A stretch of 64,000 nucleotides of DNA from Saccharopolyspora sp. SCSIO 74807. GTDB lineage: Bacteria > Actinomycetota > Actinomycetes > Mycobacteriales > Pseudonocardiaceae. The stretch lies in NCBI RefSeq assembly GCF_037023755.1, contig NZ_CP146100.1, forward strand, positions 4,309,501-4,373,500, read 5' to 3'. Shown in pieces: positions 31,073-40,564 of this stretch (the stretch's first letter is position 1; the number at the start of each line of letters is the position of its first letter). Position numbers and translations under genes: made by a program. The notes under the pieces were generated by a model. That model ran no database searches, had not been told where the DNA came from, and saw only the letters and a program-made list of their open reading frames with translations.

Positions 31073-31960
31073 TCAGCTGGTCTTGCGGCGCAGCCAGCTC
31101 GGGTCGATGCCGACCGGAGCCGGGGCGCCCAGGTCTTGCGGGGTGTAGCCGTTCGGGTAGTTCGGGTAGCTGCGGTTGCCCGGGTCTTGCGCGGCCTTCG
31201 AGACCTTGCGCTCGGGCAACCGCCGCACCACCGCCGAGCGCGCGCGCAACGCGCCGCGGGAAACCGCTCCCACCCATGCCGGGGCGGCGCGGAAGCCGAA
31301 CGCGGTCAGCATCCGCTCGTCCAGCAGGCTGCGCACGCCCAGCGACACCACCGGCCGCAGCGGTTTCGGGAACCAGGAGCAGAACAGCTCCAGCGTGTAG
31401 CGGCCGATGGCGTGGTTGGTGTCGGTGTAGCGGAAGTGCTCGGCCTCGAAATCCAGCTTGAACCGGCGGAATTCCTCGAAGGTCTCCGGGATGTCCTTGA
31501 TCCCCATCCGGTTGCCGACGGCTTGGAAGTAGTGGAACGCGGCCGCGCGCTCGTTGGCGTGCAGCGGCCGCCAGCCGAACTGCTCGATCCAGTCGATCGG
31601 GTCGTAGACGAACGTCGACAGCACGTAGAGCATGTCGTCGTTGCTGATCACGTAGCGGCCGTGCGCCCGGTTGATCACCCGCAGCGCCTGCTTGCCGCGT
31701 TCCGAGTCGTAGCCGTGCTCGGCGAGTTCGGCCATCAGCAGCGCGGTGTCGTCGTAGCGCTGCTGCGGGCGCTTCTCGAACTCGCCGGTGGCGGCCAGCA
31801 GCGCCGAGATGCTCGGCACGCAGTAGGTGCGGAACAGCGCGAACTCCAGCGCGCGCTGGTAGTCGAACGGGAACTCGTGCCCGATCGAGATCCGGTAGAT
31901 CTCCTGGTCGTCGGTCGCCGGATCGAGCGCGGCGATGCGGTGCAACCAAGTCCGCGGCAT
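31073..31960 (-). CDS. MpaB-family oxygenase (DUF2236, latex-clearing-protein-like)
   Basis: A 295-residue protein of the ER-bound oxygenase MpaB/Rv-type DUF2236 group. Landmarks are FALFRTYCVPSISALLAAT, DDTALLMAELAEHGYDSERG, NRAHGRYVISNDDMLYVLSTF and HFRYTDTNHAIGRYTLELF. The conserved His and Arg/Tyr residues in these segments hold a b-type haem in the latex-clearing protein. ATG 31960 follows GAGGAGG at 8 nt. No signal peptide or strong membrane segment. The substrate is unknown; redox chemistry is inferred from the family. Confidence 0.82.
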   Translation of the reverse strand: MPRTWLHRIAALDPATDDQEIYRISIGHEFPFDYQRALEFALFRTYCVPSISALLAATGEFEKRPQQRYDDTALLMAELAEHGYDSERGKQALRVINRAHGRYVISNDDMLYVLSTFVYDPIDWIEQFGWRPLHANERAAAFHYFQAVGNRMGIKDIPETFEEFRRFKLDFEAEHFRYTDTNHAIGRYTLELFCSWFPKPLRPVVSLGVRSLLDERMLTAFGFRAAPAWVGAVSRGALRARSAVVRRLPERKVSKAAQDPGNRSYPNYPNGYTPQDLGAPAPVGIDPSWLRRKTS

Positions 31961-32131
31961 CGGGAGCCTCCTCGCGGCACGGTCGGGTCCGAGCCTTCCG
32001 GCCGGAACAACGACGCGCTCGTCCGGGATGTGACGACGGCCGCGACTCCGGCTGTTTCGTCTTGTGCGAGCGGCCGGAACCGGCGCTTCCGCCCGAGTCC
32101 GGGGGAGGCGCCGGCGCCGCTGCTGGTGGGA

Positions 32132-33406
32132 TCAGCTCGGCGGTTGCAGGCTGTAGATCGCCCGGCTTCCCGGCTTCTCCGTCAGCGTCCAGAGGTGGTC
32201 GCTGCTGTTGTAGTAGGACAGGTCCTCGGATGGGCCCCGTCCGTCCGGCGTTCCGACCGCGTCCTTCGCGTCGAGCACGAGCTCGCCGTCCTTCTCGGTG
32301 GCGCGCGAAAGGTAGTAGGCGTCCTTGTCGTAGCCCCCGGTGCCTTCGCCCCGATGCGTGAAGTACCACTTCCCGTCGTGCACCGAAGCGCCCTGGACGT
32401 ACCCGGTCGGCAGCGTGTGCGCCTCCTGCGGCCGGAACCGTTCCGAATCGCCGGAAACGGGTGCGATCCTGCCGTTGTCCAGGTTCCAGGTCATGACCCG
32501 GCCGTTCGGGGCATCCTTGCCGCCGCCGCAGTACTCACCGGTGATCAACCGGTCCGGCTTGGTGCTGCGGTCCAGGCCGATGTAGGAGAAGCGGGTCGGT
32601 CCGGTGCCGCACTCGCCCTCCGGCTCCTGCACCTTGACGTAGGCGCCCACCTGGAGCATCACGTACCGGTAGTCCCCGGCCGCGGGGTCGCCGTTGCCGG
32701 CGAGATCGAGGATGTAGTCGGTGTTGAACACCCGGATACCGCCGTTGGTGTCGGCCACGTAGAGGTTCTTGCCGTACCACGCGATGCCGCCGGCGTGGAT
32801 GCTCTTCCCGCCGCTGGTGAGCGGCCGCAACGTCGGGTCGTTCTGGTCGTCGCGGTCGGGGATCATCAGCAGGACGTGCCGGTACTTCTTCGTCGCCGGG
32901 TCGAGGAACGACAGCCGGACGCCTTGGTCCCCCTTGCTGTACCAGCTGGTCACGACCGGCTTCCGCGCGCCCCACTGCTCGTCGGCGACCGCGTCGGAGA
33001 CGGTCGTGACGCCCTGCGGGTACCAGGCCTCGGTGTTCTGGTCGTCGCCCTGCCCGTCGACCCGGGGCTGGAAGCAGAAGGTGTGCGCGGCGCCTTCCGG
33101 TGCGTTGCAACCCTTGTCGCCTTCCGTTCCGGCGGTCCGGTTGGCGTCCTTCAGCAGGGTCTGAACCCCGACCCTGGTGTGCTGGTCCCGGATCTCGTTC
33201 GCGATGTCCAGGTACTCCCGGTTCGGCGTGCGAAGCTCGAAGCCCTTGTCGACCTGCGGTCCGGCGTTCTCGGCCGCCACCGCAGTGGCGGGTGCGCAGA
33301 GCAGTGCGGGCAGCAGCCCCATCGCCGCGAGCGCCGCGTGGCCCCGTATCCGCGAGCCGGTCGTCCGGCGGGGACTGCGCACCAGGCCTTTCCTGCGGAT
33401 TTTCAT
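32132..33406 (-). CDS. Secreted protein of unknown function, possible beta-propeller
   Basis: A 424-residue exported protein. The start at 33406 follows GGGGGAGG; the signal peptide has a long basic n-region (KIRRKGLVRSPRRTTGSRIRG), a hydrophobic core and an AVAAEN cleavage site near residue 45. The mature part has repeated beta-rich blocks with G-x-x-W-Y and Y-V-A-D-T-N-G-G (e.g. HAGGIAWYGKNLYVADTNGG, GASVHDGKWYFTHRGEG), and ends SRAIYSLQPPS, suggesting a propeller-like fold. A few cysteines (about four) may form disulfides. Similar proteins occur in streptomycetes without an assigned role. It stands alone. Confidence 0.7.
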   Translation of the reverse strand: MKIRRKGLVRSPRRTTGSRIRGHAALAAMGLLPALLCAPATAVAAENAGPQVDKGFELRTPNREYLDIANEIRDQHTRVGVQTLLKDANRTAGTEGDKGCNAPEGAAHTFCFQPRVDGQGDDQNTEAWYPQGVTTVSDAVADEQWGARKPVVTSWYSKGDQGVRLSFLDPATKKYRHVLLMIPDRDDQNDPTLRPLTSGGKSIHAGGIAWYGKNLYVADTNGGIRVFNTDYILDLAGNGDPAAGDYRYVMLQVGAYVKVQEPEGECGTGPTRFSYIGLDRSTKPDRLITGEYCGGGKDAPNGRVMTWNLDNGRIAPVSGDSERFRPQEAHTLPTGYVQGASVHDGKWYFTHRGEGTGGYDKDAYYLSRATEKDGELVLDAKDAVGTPDGRGPSEDLSYYNSSDHLWTLTEKPGSRAIYSLQPPS

Positions 33407-33660
33407 GTTCCTCCCCCTGGTCAGCATGTGTGATCCAGAAACATGCTTGCCCAGGGGACGCTCCGCGTACCCGTTTCGCCGGGGATTCACCCGAATGGTC
33501 GCTGGCCGGAGCCGGTCGGCTCGCAGGGGCGACCCGGTGGGAACGTTCCGCGGCGGTCGGTCGCCTCGGCAGGAGCTCGCCGCGCAACGGTGTCGTTGGC
33601 GGGACGCGCCGGACTCGATGGCGGGACGCGCGCCGGATCACGCCGGGGTGAGCCGCCCGC

Positions 33661-34476
33661 TCACGGCTCGCCTTCCGGCGGCAGCGGCGGGAATTCCACG
33701 GGGGTGCGCTGCCCGAGCGTCTGCACCGCGGTCTGGAAGTCGGTGGCCGAGAGCGACTCGACCATCAGCCGCACCGACTCGGCGACCGCCTCCGGGCCGT
33801 CGGTGTCCACCCCGCGCCAGACCTGCCGCTTGATCACCGCCATCGAGCGGGGCGAGCAGTTCTGCGCGAGTTCGCGCGCGTAGTCCTGGGCGGCCGCGAG
33901 CACTTCCTCCTTCGGCCGCACGAACTGCACCACGCCGAGTTCCCGCGCTTCGGCCGCGTCGACCTTGCGCGCGGACAGCAGCAGGTCCATCGCGTTGGCC
34001 ACCCCGATCAGCCGCGGCAGCAGCCACGCCGTGCCGTACTCGCCGATCAGCCCGAGCTTGCTGAACGCGGTCGACAGCCGCGCACCGTCGGCCATGAACC
34101 GCACGTCGGCGAACAGCGCCTGCGCCAGCCCGAGACCGGCCGCGCCGCCGTTGAGCGCGGCGATCAGCGGTTTGCGCAACGTCATCGGGTGGTGCGGCGG
34201 GAAGCCGAGCGCTTCGACCACGTCGGCGCTGTCGCCCGCGGCGAGCAGGTTCAGCGTCGAGGCGTCCGCGCCGCTGCAGAACCAGTCGCCGTCGCCGGTG
34301 ACCACGATGGCCCGGACTTCCGGGTCCGCGTCGGCGTCGGCCAGCGCGGCGTAGTAGGCCGCGAACATCACGCCGTCCATGGCGTTGCGCCGCTCCGGGC
34401 GTCCGAAGTGGATGGTTCGGACGCCGCGTTCGGTGCGCACCCGGATTCCGGTGCCGCCTTCGGCGGAGGAAGACAT
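33661..34476 (-). CDS. Enoyl-CoA hydratase/isomerase family protein
   Basis: A 271-residue crotonase-fold enzyme. ATG 34476 follows GGGGAG. GRPERRNAMDGVMFAAYY opens the fold; DWFCSGADASTL holds the first oxyanion-hole position, and AALNGGAAGLGLAQALFADVRFMADGARLSTAFSKLGLI the second. One of the two classical catalytic Glu residues of crotonase is replaced near GLIGEYGTAW (Glu retained there), so it could be a hydratase or an isomerase. Acyl-CoA metabolism is the role; the substrate is unknown. It is divergent from the double-TetR regulator, 233 bp away, which may control it. Confidence 0.85.
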   Translation of the reverse strand: MSSSAEGGTGIRVRTERGVRTIHFGRPERRNAMDGVMFAAYYAALADADADPEVRAIVVTGDGDWFCSGADASTLNLLAAGDSADVVEALGFPPHHPMTLRKPLIAALNGGAAGLGLAQALFADVRFMADGARLSTAFSKLGLIGEYGTAWLLPRLIGVANAMDLLLSARKVDAAEARELGVVQFVRPKEEVLAAAQDYARELAQNCSPRSMAVIKRQVWRGVDTDGPEAVAESVRLMVESLSATDFQTAVQTLGQRTPVEFPPLPPEGEP

Positions 34477-34709
34477 CAGCGACTCGCTCCCCACTGGTCG
34501 ATTTCCGAGCGGACAACGAGTCCGGCCGCCGATGCGTGATGCACCGCCCGCCGACGTCGCCTGCCAGGGCGGATGTGACTCGGGACGCACGCGCGCCGCC
34601 GCTGGCGGCGGGCCCGGCGGCCTATCCTGTTCGGCGATGCGCCGCCATGCGGACGGGCGTCCCGCGGTGAGGGCGGGCGCGGCGGCGGGCGAGCCGGGAG
34701 GTCGTGCCA

Positions 34710-35882
34710 GTGGCGGAGACGAGGACCGGTGGGACCCGGCCGCGCAATCGCCGGGAGCTGATCACCGCAGCGGCCTCCCGGCTGTTCCACGAGCGCGGCT
34801 ACACCAGGGTCAGCGTCAGCGACATCGCCGAGGCCGTCGGCGTCGGGCCGTCCGCGCTGTACCGGCACTTCGCGGGCAAGCAGCGGCTGCTGCGGCGGGT
34901 GGTGCTCGATCACCTGCACCCGTTCGAGCGGGTGCTGAGCGCGCGTTCCGACGACCTGGACGCGGTGGTGCGGGAACTGGCCGCGACCGCGCTGGACCAC
35001 CGCGAACTCGGCGTGCTGTGGCAGCGCGAGGCGCGGCACCTGCCGGAGGGCGAACGGGCCGAGCTCAAGGACCAGCTGCGCGTCGTGGCGGGCGGGCTGG
35101 CGGAGCTGGCCCGGGCGAGCAGGCCCGATCTGTCCGAGGAGGACGCGCGCTTCCGCGGCTGGTGCCTGTTCAGCGCGCTGACCAGCCCCTCGTACCACAG
35201 CACCGAGTTGCCGCGCGGCCAGTTCGAGGTGCTGCTGCGGGACGTGGTGCGCACCATCACCGGACTGCCGCCGCTGGTGTCCGGGCGCCGCCGCGGCGTC
35301 CCGGACGCGGACACGCTGCTGCTGCAACGCGGCGGAGCGTCCCGGCGGCGCCAGCTTCTCTCGGCTGCGACGCGGCTGTTCGCCGAACGCGGCTACGACG
35401 CGGTGACCACCGAGGAGATCGGCGCGGAAGTCGGCATCTCCGGGCCCAGCGTGTACAACCACTTCGCCAGCAAGCAGGAGCTGCTGGCCGCGGTGATCAC
35501 TCGCGGCTCGGCGTGGCTGGAGATCGACCTGGGCCGCACCCTGGTGCGCGAACCGGACCCGCAGGAGGCGCTGCGGGCGCTGCTGTGGTCCTACATCACC
35601 TTCGCGCTCGATCACGGCGGCTTCATCGAGCTGCTGGTGGGGGAGGTGGGCCACTTGCCCGATCACGAGCGGCACCGCGCCAGGCAGACCCAGCGCGAAT
35701 ACGTCTCGGAATGGGTCTCGCTGCTGCGCGAGATCCGCCCTGAGCTGGACGCGGCCACCGCCCGCGTCCTCGTGCAGGCCACGCTGACGCTGGCCAACGA
35801 CATGGCGCGCACCGGGACGGTGCGCACTCCGGAGGCGGTCCGGCAGGTCGGGGCCGCCCTGATGCTCACTACCGGAACTTGA
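34710..35882 (+). CDS. Tandem TetR regulator (two fused TetR units)
   Basis: A single 390-residue chain holds two complete TetR N-terminal DNA-binding domains: RRELITAAASRLFHERGYTRVSVSDIAEAVGVGPSALYRHFAGK (about residues 14-57) and RRQLLSAATRLFAERGYDAVTTEEIGAEVGISGPSVYNHFASK (about 214-256), each followed by an all-helical ligand domain. It thus resembles a covalent TetR dimer. GTG 34710 is preferred over GTG 34704 because GGGAGG ends at 34701. It lies between the enoyl-CoA hydratase and the acyl-CoA carboxylase genes; control of either is likely. There is no stop or frameshift between the halves. Confidence 0.9.
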   Translation: MAETRTGGTRPRNRRELITAAASRLFHERGYTRVSVSDIAEAVGVGPSALYRHFAGKQRLLRRVVLDHLHPFERVLSARSDDLDAVVRELAATALDHRELGVLWQREARHLPEGERAELKDQLRVVAGGLAELARASRPDLSEEDARFRGWCLFSALTSPSYHSTELPRGQFEVLLRDVVRTITGLPPLVSGRRRGVPDADTLLLQRGGASRRRQLLSAATRLFAERGYDAVTTEEIGAEVGISGPSVYNHFASKQELLAAVITRGSAWLEIDLGRTLVREPDPQEALRALLWSYITFALDHGGFIELLVGEVGHLPDHERHRARQTQREYVSEWVSLLREIRPELDAATARVLVQATLTLANDMARTGTVRTPEAVRQVGAALMLTTGT

Positions 35883-35980
35883 GCGCGCTCTGCTAGGGGG
35901 CGTTCACTTTTCGCGGGCGCCACCCCTGTTTTCGAGGTCTTTTGGTACTGCTTCGAGGGTATGCCGTACTCACTTGTCGG

Positions 35981-36010
35981 TTGACTCCGAAGATTCGGCC
36001 GCACTAACCT
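35981..36010 (+). promoter_or_regulatory. Promoter with embedded operator, acyl-CoA carboxylase
   Basis: TTGACT (35981-35986), an 18-nt spacer and TAACCT (36005-36010), about 165 nt before the carboxylase start. The spacer begins with CCGAA-GA-TTCGG (35987-35998), a perfect inverted repeat, placed where a repressor would exclude RNA polymerase. The upstream DNA (TTTTCGAGGTCTTTTGGTACTG) is AT-richer than its surroundings. Confidence 0.55.
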
Positions 36011-36175
36011 CCCCGATCGGGACCCGCAGGTACCGCGTCGCAGGCAGCGGCGCGACCGCGCACCCGTCAGGGGAGAGGTTCCGCGGCGAATGGCCACGAC
36101 GGCGCAAGTTGCGCAGGACTTGCCCACGGCGGCAGGGCCTGCCCAGGACGAAGGAATGGCAGGGTCGCATCAGCG

Positions 36176-37813
36176 ATGAGCAGCGCGACGGAACCGGTGG
36201 GCGTGCCGCCGGCCGAGGAGCCGGACATCCACACCACCGCCGGCCGGCTGGCGGATCTGTACCGGCGCAACCACGAGGCGGTGCACGCGGGCTCGGAACG
36301 CGCCATCGAGCGCCAGCACGCCAAGGGCAAGCTCACCGCCCGTGAGCGCGTCGACCTGCTGCTGGACCCGGGTTCGTTCGTGGAGATCGACGAGCACGCG
36401 CGGCACCGCTCGACGAACTTCGGCATGGACGAGAACCGGCCCTACGGCGACGGCGTGGTCACCGGCTACGGCACCGTCGACGGGCGCAAGATCTGCGTTT
36501 TCTCGCAGGACTTCACGGTCTTCGGCGGATCGCTCGGCGAGGTCTTCGGCGAGAAGATCGTCAAGGTGATGGACCTGGCGCTCAAGACCGGCTGCCCGCT
36601 GGTCGGCATCAACGACTCCGGCGGCGCCCGCATCCAGGAAGGCGTGGCCGCGCTGGGCCTGTACGCGGAGATCTTCAAGCGCAACACGCACGCTTCCGGC
36701 GTGGTGCCGCAGATCTCGCTGGTGGTGGGCCCGTGCGCGGGCGGCGCGGTGTACTCCCCGGCGATCACCGACTTCACCGTGATGGTCGACCAGACCTCGC
36801 ACATGTTCATCACCGGCCCGGACGTGATCAAGACCGTCACCGGTGAGGAGGTCAGCTTCGAGGAGCTGGGCGGGGCGCGCACGCACAACTCGACCTCCGG
36901 CAACGCGCACTACCTGGCCTCCGACGAGCAGGACGGCATCGACTACGTCAAGGAACTGCTGTCCTACCTGCCCGCGAACAACCTCGCCGAACCGCCGGTG
37001 TTCGACGCCGAGGCGGAGGCCGGTTCGATCGCGGAGGGCGTCACCGAGGCGGACCGGGAACTGGACACGCTCGTCCCGGACTCGCCGAACCAGCCCTACG
37101 ACGTGCACGAAGTGCTCTCCCGAGTGCTCGACGACGGGGACTTCCTGGAGGTCTCGGCGCTGTTCGCACCGAACATCGTGGTCGGCTTCGGCCGGGTCGA
37201 GGGCCGCAGCGTCGGCGTGGTCGCCAACCAGCCGACCCAGCTGGCCGGCACCTTGGACATCGACGCCAGCGAGAAGGCCGCCCGGTTCGTGCGCACCTGC
37301 GACGCCTTCAACATCCCGGTCGTGACGTTCGTGGACGTGCCGGGGTTCCTGCCGGGCACCGGGCAGGAGTGGAACGGCATCATCCGGCGCGGCGCGAAAC
37401 TGCTCTACGCCTACGCGGAAGCGACCGTCCCGCTGGTCACCGTGATCATGCGCAAGGCCTACGGCGGCGCCTACGACGTGATGGGCTCCAAGCACCTCGG
37501 CGCGGACATCAACGTGGCGTGGCCGACCGCGCAGATCGCGGTGATGGGCGCCCAGGGCGCGGCGAACATCCTCTACCGGCGCCAGCTCGCCGAGGCCGAG
37601 GAGAAGGGCGAGGACGTCGAGGCGCTGCGGGCGCAGCTGCAGCAGGAGTACGAGGACACCCTCTGCAACCCCTACGTCGCTGCCGAACGCGGCTACGTCG
37701 ACTCGGTCATCCCGCCGTCGCACACCCGCGGCCACCTGGCCCGGTCGCTGCGGATGCTGGCCGACAAGCGGGAGTCCCTGCCCGCCAAGAAGCACGGCAA
37801 CATCCCGCTGTGA
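36176..37813 (+). CDS. accD5: Acyl-CoA carboxylase beta subunit (AccD5/PccB-type)
   Basis: The carboxyltransferase subunit that moves CO2 from biotin to propionyl-CoA (and perhaps acetyl-CoA), giving methylmalonyl-CoA. It has 545 residues. The two crotonase-like halves carry the oxyanion-hole glycines: [14 protein letters not shown] (first half) and [16 protein letters not shown]...[10 protein letters not shown] (second half); [18 protein letters not shown] contains the Asp at the substrate-specificity position known from S. coelicolor PccB, favouring propionyl-CoA. ATG 36176 has only a weak ribosome site. accE and the biotin subunit follow, but a 200-bp structured insertion separates accE. 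Confidence 0.94.
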   Translation: MSSATEPVGVPPAEEPDIHTTAGRLADLYRRNHEAVHAGSERAIERQHAKGKLTARERVDLLLDPGSFVEIDEHARHRSTNFGMDENRPYGDGVVTGYGTVDGRKICVFSQDFTVFGGSLGEVFGEKIVKVMDLALKTGCPLVGINDSGGARIQEGVAALGLYAEIFKRNTHASGVVPQISLVVGPCAGGAVYSPAITDFTVMVDQTSHMFITGPDVIKTVTGEEVSFEELGGARTHNSTSGNAHYLASDEQDGIDYVKELLSYLPANNLAEPPVFDAEAEAGSIAEGVTEADRELDTLVPDSPNQPYDVHEVLSRVLDDGDFLEVSALFAPNIVVGFGRVEGRSVGVVANQPTQLAGTLDIDASEKAARFVRTCDAFNIPVVTFVDVPGFLPGTGQEWNGIIRRGAKLLYAYAEATVPLVTVIMRKAYGGAYDVMGSKHLGADINVAWPTAQIAVMGAQGAANILYRRQLAEAEEKGEDVEALRAQLQQEYEDTLCNPYVAAERGYVDSVIPPSHTRGHLARSLRMLADKRESLPAKKHGNIPL

Positions 37814-37846
37814 GCAACCGACCTCGAGGAGTCCTTTCGGAATGAT

Positions 37847-38046
37847 TTGCGTAGCGGTGCCGGTAGCGGAACCTCAGCGGCTTCCTCGCTGTGGGATCGA
37901 TTTCTGACGTAGCTCCCTACGCGGCGAAATCGCTGTCCTCGCGAGGAAGCCGCTGAGAACCCGCCGGTGGTCCGGCTGCGTACATGGTCGCCGCTCAGCG
38001 GCTACGCCGCTGACAAAACGAAGACCAAAAATCGTACTGAAATGAT
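37847..38046. mobile_element. Possible MITE-like structured insertion between accD5 and accE
   Basis: This 200-bp intergenic block is flanked by the direct repeat AATGAT (37841-37846 and 38041-38046). Inside, CTCAGCGGCTTCCTCGC (37873-37889) and its perfect 17-bp complement (37941-37957) enclose two further stems: CGATTTC/GAAATCG (37898-37904 / 37926-37932) and CGTAG-ctcc-CTACG (37908-37921). A separate hairpin TCAGCGGC-TAC-GCCGCTGA (37995-38013) re-uses the outer-arm core. Removing one AATGAT plus the block would leave a compact, ordinary gap of some 50 bp before accE. There is no coding capacity. Being a mobile or repeat-family element is inference; a structured leader RNA is the alternative. 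Confidence 0.5.
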
Positions 38047-38064
38047 CCGTAAGGAGCCGCAGCC

Positions 38065-38355
38065 ATGAGCAGCCCAGGGCAGGGCCCGCAGCTCAGCGTC
38101 GTGCAGGGCGAGGACGACGGCACCGGTGCGGGCGACCGGCCGGTGTTGCGCGTCCTGCACGGGCATCCGACCGACACCGAACTCGCCGCGTTGACCGCGA
38201 CGCTGACCGCGCTCGGCGGCGCGAGCGGCGCGGCGGAACCGCAGCAGCCGGTGTCGTTCTGGGCCGACAAATCCGACCAGGTGCGCCGTGGTCCGGCGCA
38301 GACCGCCCCGCGACCCGGGCCGGGCGCGTGGCGCTATTCGCTCCGCCCGCGCTGA
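38065..38355 (+). CDS. accE: Acyl-CoA carboxylase epsilon subunit
   Basis: A 96-residue AccE-type protein that stimulates AccA-AccD complexes. RPVLRVLHGHPTDTELAALTATLTAL is the family core, followed by the C-terminal W-x-Y-S-L-R motif (GAWRYSLRPR). The first 25 residues are Gly-rich and flexible. ATG 38065 follows AAGGAG at 10 nt. It lies between the beta and alpha subunits, the expected place. Confidence 0.88.
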   Translation: MSSPGQGPQLSVVQGEDDGTGAGDRPVLRVLHGHPTDTELAALTATLTALGGASGAAEPQQPVSFWADKSDQVRRGPAQTAPRPGPGAWRYSLRPR

Positions 38356-38420
38356 GCGCGCGGACATAAAGATCTTCAAGAACGAGAACTCTGCCTAAGA
38401 CGAGCATTGCGGACAGGGAT

Positions 38421-38432
38421 GGTGTGCACACC
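38421..38432 (+). repeat. 12-bp palindrome abutting the alpha-subunit start
   Basis: GGTGTGCACACC is a perfect palindrome directly before the ATG at 38433, and occupies the position of a ribosome-binding site. It contains an in-frame GTG (38424). It may be an operator or a structure hiding the start; chance is not excluded. Confidence 0.4.
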
Positions 38433-40205
38433 ATGGGGTTGAAGAAGGTTCTGGTCGCCAACCGCGGTGAGATCGCGGTGCGCGTGGTGCGCGCGTGCCG
38501 CGATGCCGGCATCGCGTCGGTGGCCGTGTACGCCGAACCGGACGCGGACGCGGTGTTCGTGCGACTGGCCGACGAGGCGTTCGCCCTCGGCGGGCAGACC
38601 GCCGCGGACAGCTACCTGGACTTCGAGAAGGTGATCTCGGCGGCGAACCGCGCCGGCGCGGACGCGGTGCACCCCGGCTACGGATTCCTGTCCGAGAACG
38701 CGGAATTCGCCCAGGCCGTGCAGGACGCGGGCCTGGTGTGGATCGGGCCGAACCCGCAGGCCATCCGCGACCTCGGCGACAAGGTCACCGCCCGGCGGAT
38801 CGCGCTGCAGGCCGGTGCGCCGCTGGTGCCGGGCACCAAGGACCCGGTCGCCGACGCCGACGAGGTGGTGGCCTTCGCCAAGGAGCACGGGCTGCCGGTG
38901 GCGATCAAGGCCGCGTTCGGCGGTGGTGGCCGCGGGCTGAAGGTGGCCCGCACGCTGGAGGAGATCCCGGAGCTGTTCGACTCCGCGGTCCGCGAAGCGG
39001 TCTCGGCGTTCGGCCGCGGTGAGTGCTTCGTGGAGCGCTACCTGGACCGGCCGCGGCACGTGGAGGCCCAGGTGCTGGCCGACCAGCACGGCAACGTCGT
39101 CGTGGTCGGCACCCGGGACTGCTCGTTGCAGCGGCGGCACCAGAAGCTCGTCGAGGAGGCCCCGGCGCCGTTCCTCACCGACGCGCAGCGCGAGCAGATC
39201 CACACCGCCGCGCGCGGGATCTGCGCGCAGGCCGGTTACCACGGCGCGGGCACCGTGGAGTTCCTGGTCGGCGAGGACGGCACGATCTCGTTCCTGGAGG
39301 TCAACACCCGGCTGCAGGTCGAGCACCCGGTCTCGGAGGAGACCACCGGGCTGGACCTGGTCAACGAGCAGTTCCGCATCGCCGCCGGTGAGCGGCTGCG
39401 GCTGACCGAGGATCCGACTCCGGTGGGCCATTCCATCGAGTTCCGCATCAACGGCGAGGACCCGGGCCGCAACTTCCTGCCCGCCCCGGGCACGGTGACC
39501 AGCTTCGTGCCGCCCGCAGGGCCGGGCGTGCGGGTGGACGCCGGGGTGGAGTCCGGCAGCGTGATCGGCGGGCAGTTCGACTCGCTGCTGGCGAAGGTGA
39601 TCGTCACCGGCTCCGACCGGTTGCAGGCCATCGCGCGGGCCCGCCGGGTGCTGGCGGAGATGCAGGTCGAGGGCATCGCGACGGTGTTGCCGTTCCACCG
39701 CACGGTGCTGACCGACCCGGCGTTCGTGGCCGAGTCCGGTGCCGAGTCGTTCACCGTGCACACCCGGTGGATCGAGACCGAGTTCGACAACCGGCTGGAG
39801 CCGTTCACCGACTCCGCGCCGCCGGAGGAGGAAAGCGCACCGCGGCAGAACATCGTCGTCGAGGTCGACGGCCGCCGCGTGCAGGTCTCGCTGCCCGCCG
39901 AGTTCGGCGCCGCCGCGGCCCCCGCGGCCGGCGGGGCGAAGAAGAAGCCGCGCAAGCGCACCGGTGGTGGTGGCGGAGCCGCGGTGTCCGGGGACGCCGT
40001 CACCGCCCCGATGCAGGGCACGCTGATCAAGCTGGCGGTCGAGGACGGCCAGCAGGTCGCCAAGGGCGAGCTGATCGGCGTGCTGGAGGCGATGAAGATG
40101 GAGAACCCGGTCAACGCGCACAAGGACGGCACCGTCACGGAGCTGGCCGCGCAGCCCGGCGATTCCCTGAACCAGGGCGCGCCGCTGTGCACGATCAAGG
40201 ACTGA
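38433..40205 (+). CDS. accA3: Acyl-CoA carboxylase alpha subunit (biotin carboxylase + BCCP)
   Basis: ATP-dependent carboxylation of its own biotin, feeding the AccD5 carboxyltransferase. The protein has 590 residues. The biotin carboxylase part (about 1-445) starts [15 protein letters not shown] and has the ATP-grasp loop [13 protein letters not shown] and [15 protein letters not shown] Lys/Arg/Gly-rich linker near residue 505 leads to the biotinyl domain, with biotinyl-Lys K555 in [11 protein letters not shown]. The start is taken as ATG 38433 (GTG 38424 in frame is possible). The three carboxylase genes lie in one direction, with biotin supply elsewhere. Confidence 0.96.
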   Translation: MGLKKVLVANRGEIAVRVVRACRDAGIASVAVYAEPDADAVFVRLADEAFALGGQTAADSYLDFEKVISAANRAGADAVHPGYGFLSENAEFAQAVQDAGLVWIGPNPQAIRDLGDKVTARRIALQAGAPLVPGTKDPVADADEVVAFAKEHGLPVAIKAAFGGGGRGLKVARTLEEIPELFDSAVREAVSAFGRGECFVERYLDRPRHVEAQVLADQHGNVVVVGTRDCSLQRRHQKLVEEAPAPFLTDAQREQIHTAARGICAQAGYHGAGTVEFLVGEDGTISFLEVNTRLQVEHPVSEETTGLDLVNEQFRIAAGERLRLTEDPTPVGHSIEFRINGEDPGRNFLPAPGTVTSFVPPAGPGVRVDAGVESGSVIGGQFDSLLAKVIVTGSDRLQAIARARRVLAEMQVEGIATVLPFHRTVLTDPAFVAESGAESFTVHTRWIETEFDNRLEPFTDSAPPEEESAPRQNIVVEVDGRRVQVSLPAEFGAAAAPAAGGAKKKPRKRTGGGGGAAVSGDAVTAPMQGTLIKLAVEDGQQVAKGELIGVLEAMKMENPVNAHKDGTVTELAAQPGDSLNQGAPLCTIKD

Positions 40206-40287
40206 GCGCTCCGCCCGGCCGGTCGCCCCTGCGCTCCACTGTGGACGGCCGGTCGGCGGGGAACTGAATTCCCGCGAGGAGGAGACC

Positions 40288-40470
40288 ATGGACGCGATCT
40301 GCACCTGCTTGTGCAGGCAGGCCGGCCACCACGGCATCTGCCAGGAGACCCCGGAGCACGGCCTGCGGCTGCTGGCGCCGCAACTGACCATGACCTCGAC
40401 CGGTGAGGTGTGCAGGCCCTGCTACCAGGCCACCGTGCAGGGCGGCAGGCGGCTGCCGCAGCCGGCCTGA
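40288..40470 (+). CDS. Small Cys-rich protein of unknown function
   Basis: A 60-residue protein with an excellent start: GAGGAGGAG lies just before ATG 40288. Six cysteines are arranged as C5, C7 and C9, then C18, then the pair C42-x2-C45, plus His14-His15; this would suit a bound Zn2+ or Fe-S cluster. There is no signal peptide or membrane segment. Nothing familiar is recognised. It lies between the biotin subunit gene (82 bp before) and the Acg-type nitroreductase. Confidence 0.7.
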   Translation: MDAICTCLCRQAGHHGICQETPEHGLRLLAPQLTMTSTGEVCRPCYQATVQGGRRLPQPA

Positions 40471-40564
40471 TCCGCTCCTCCTCCCGGAACCGCCGGTTCT
40501 TCCAGGGCGCCGTCCCGCTGTTCGCAGCCATGACGGCGCCCTCGCTGTTTCAAGGCGCTGACGA

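Noticed and set aside
37847-38046. A full insertion sequence between accD5 and accE
   Set aside because: No transposase coding and no clear terminal inverted repeats at the ends; only a MITE-like origin is considered.
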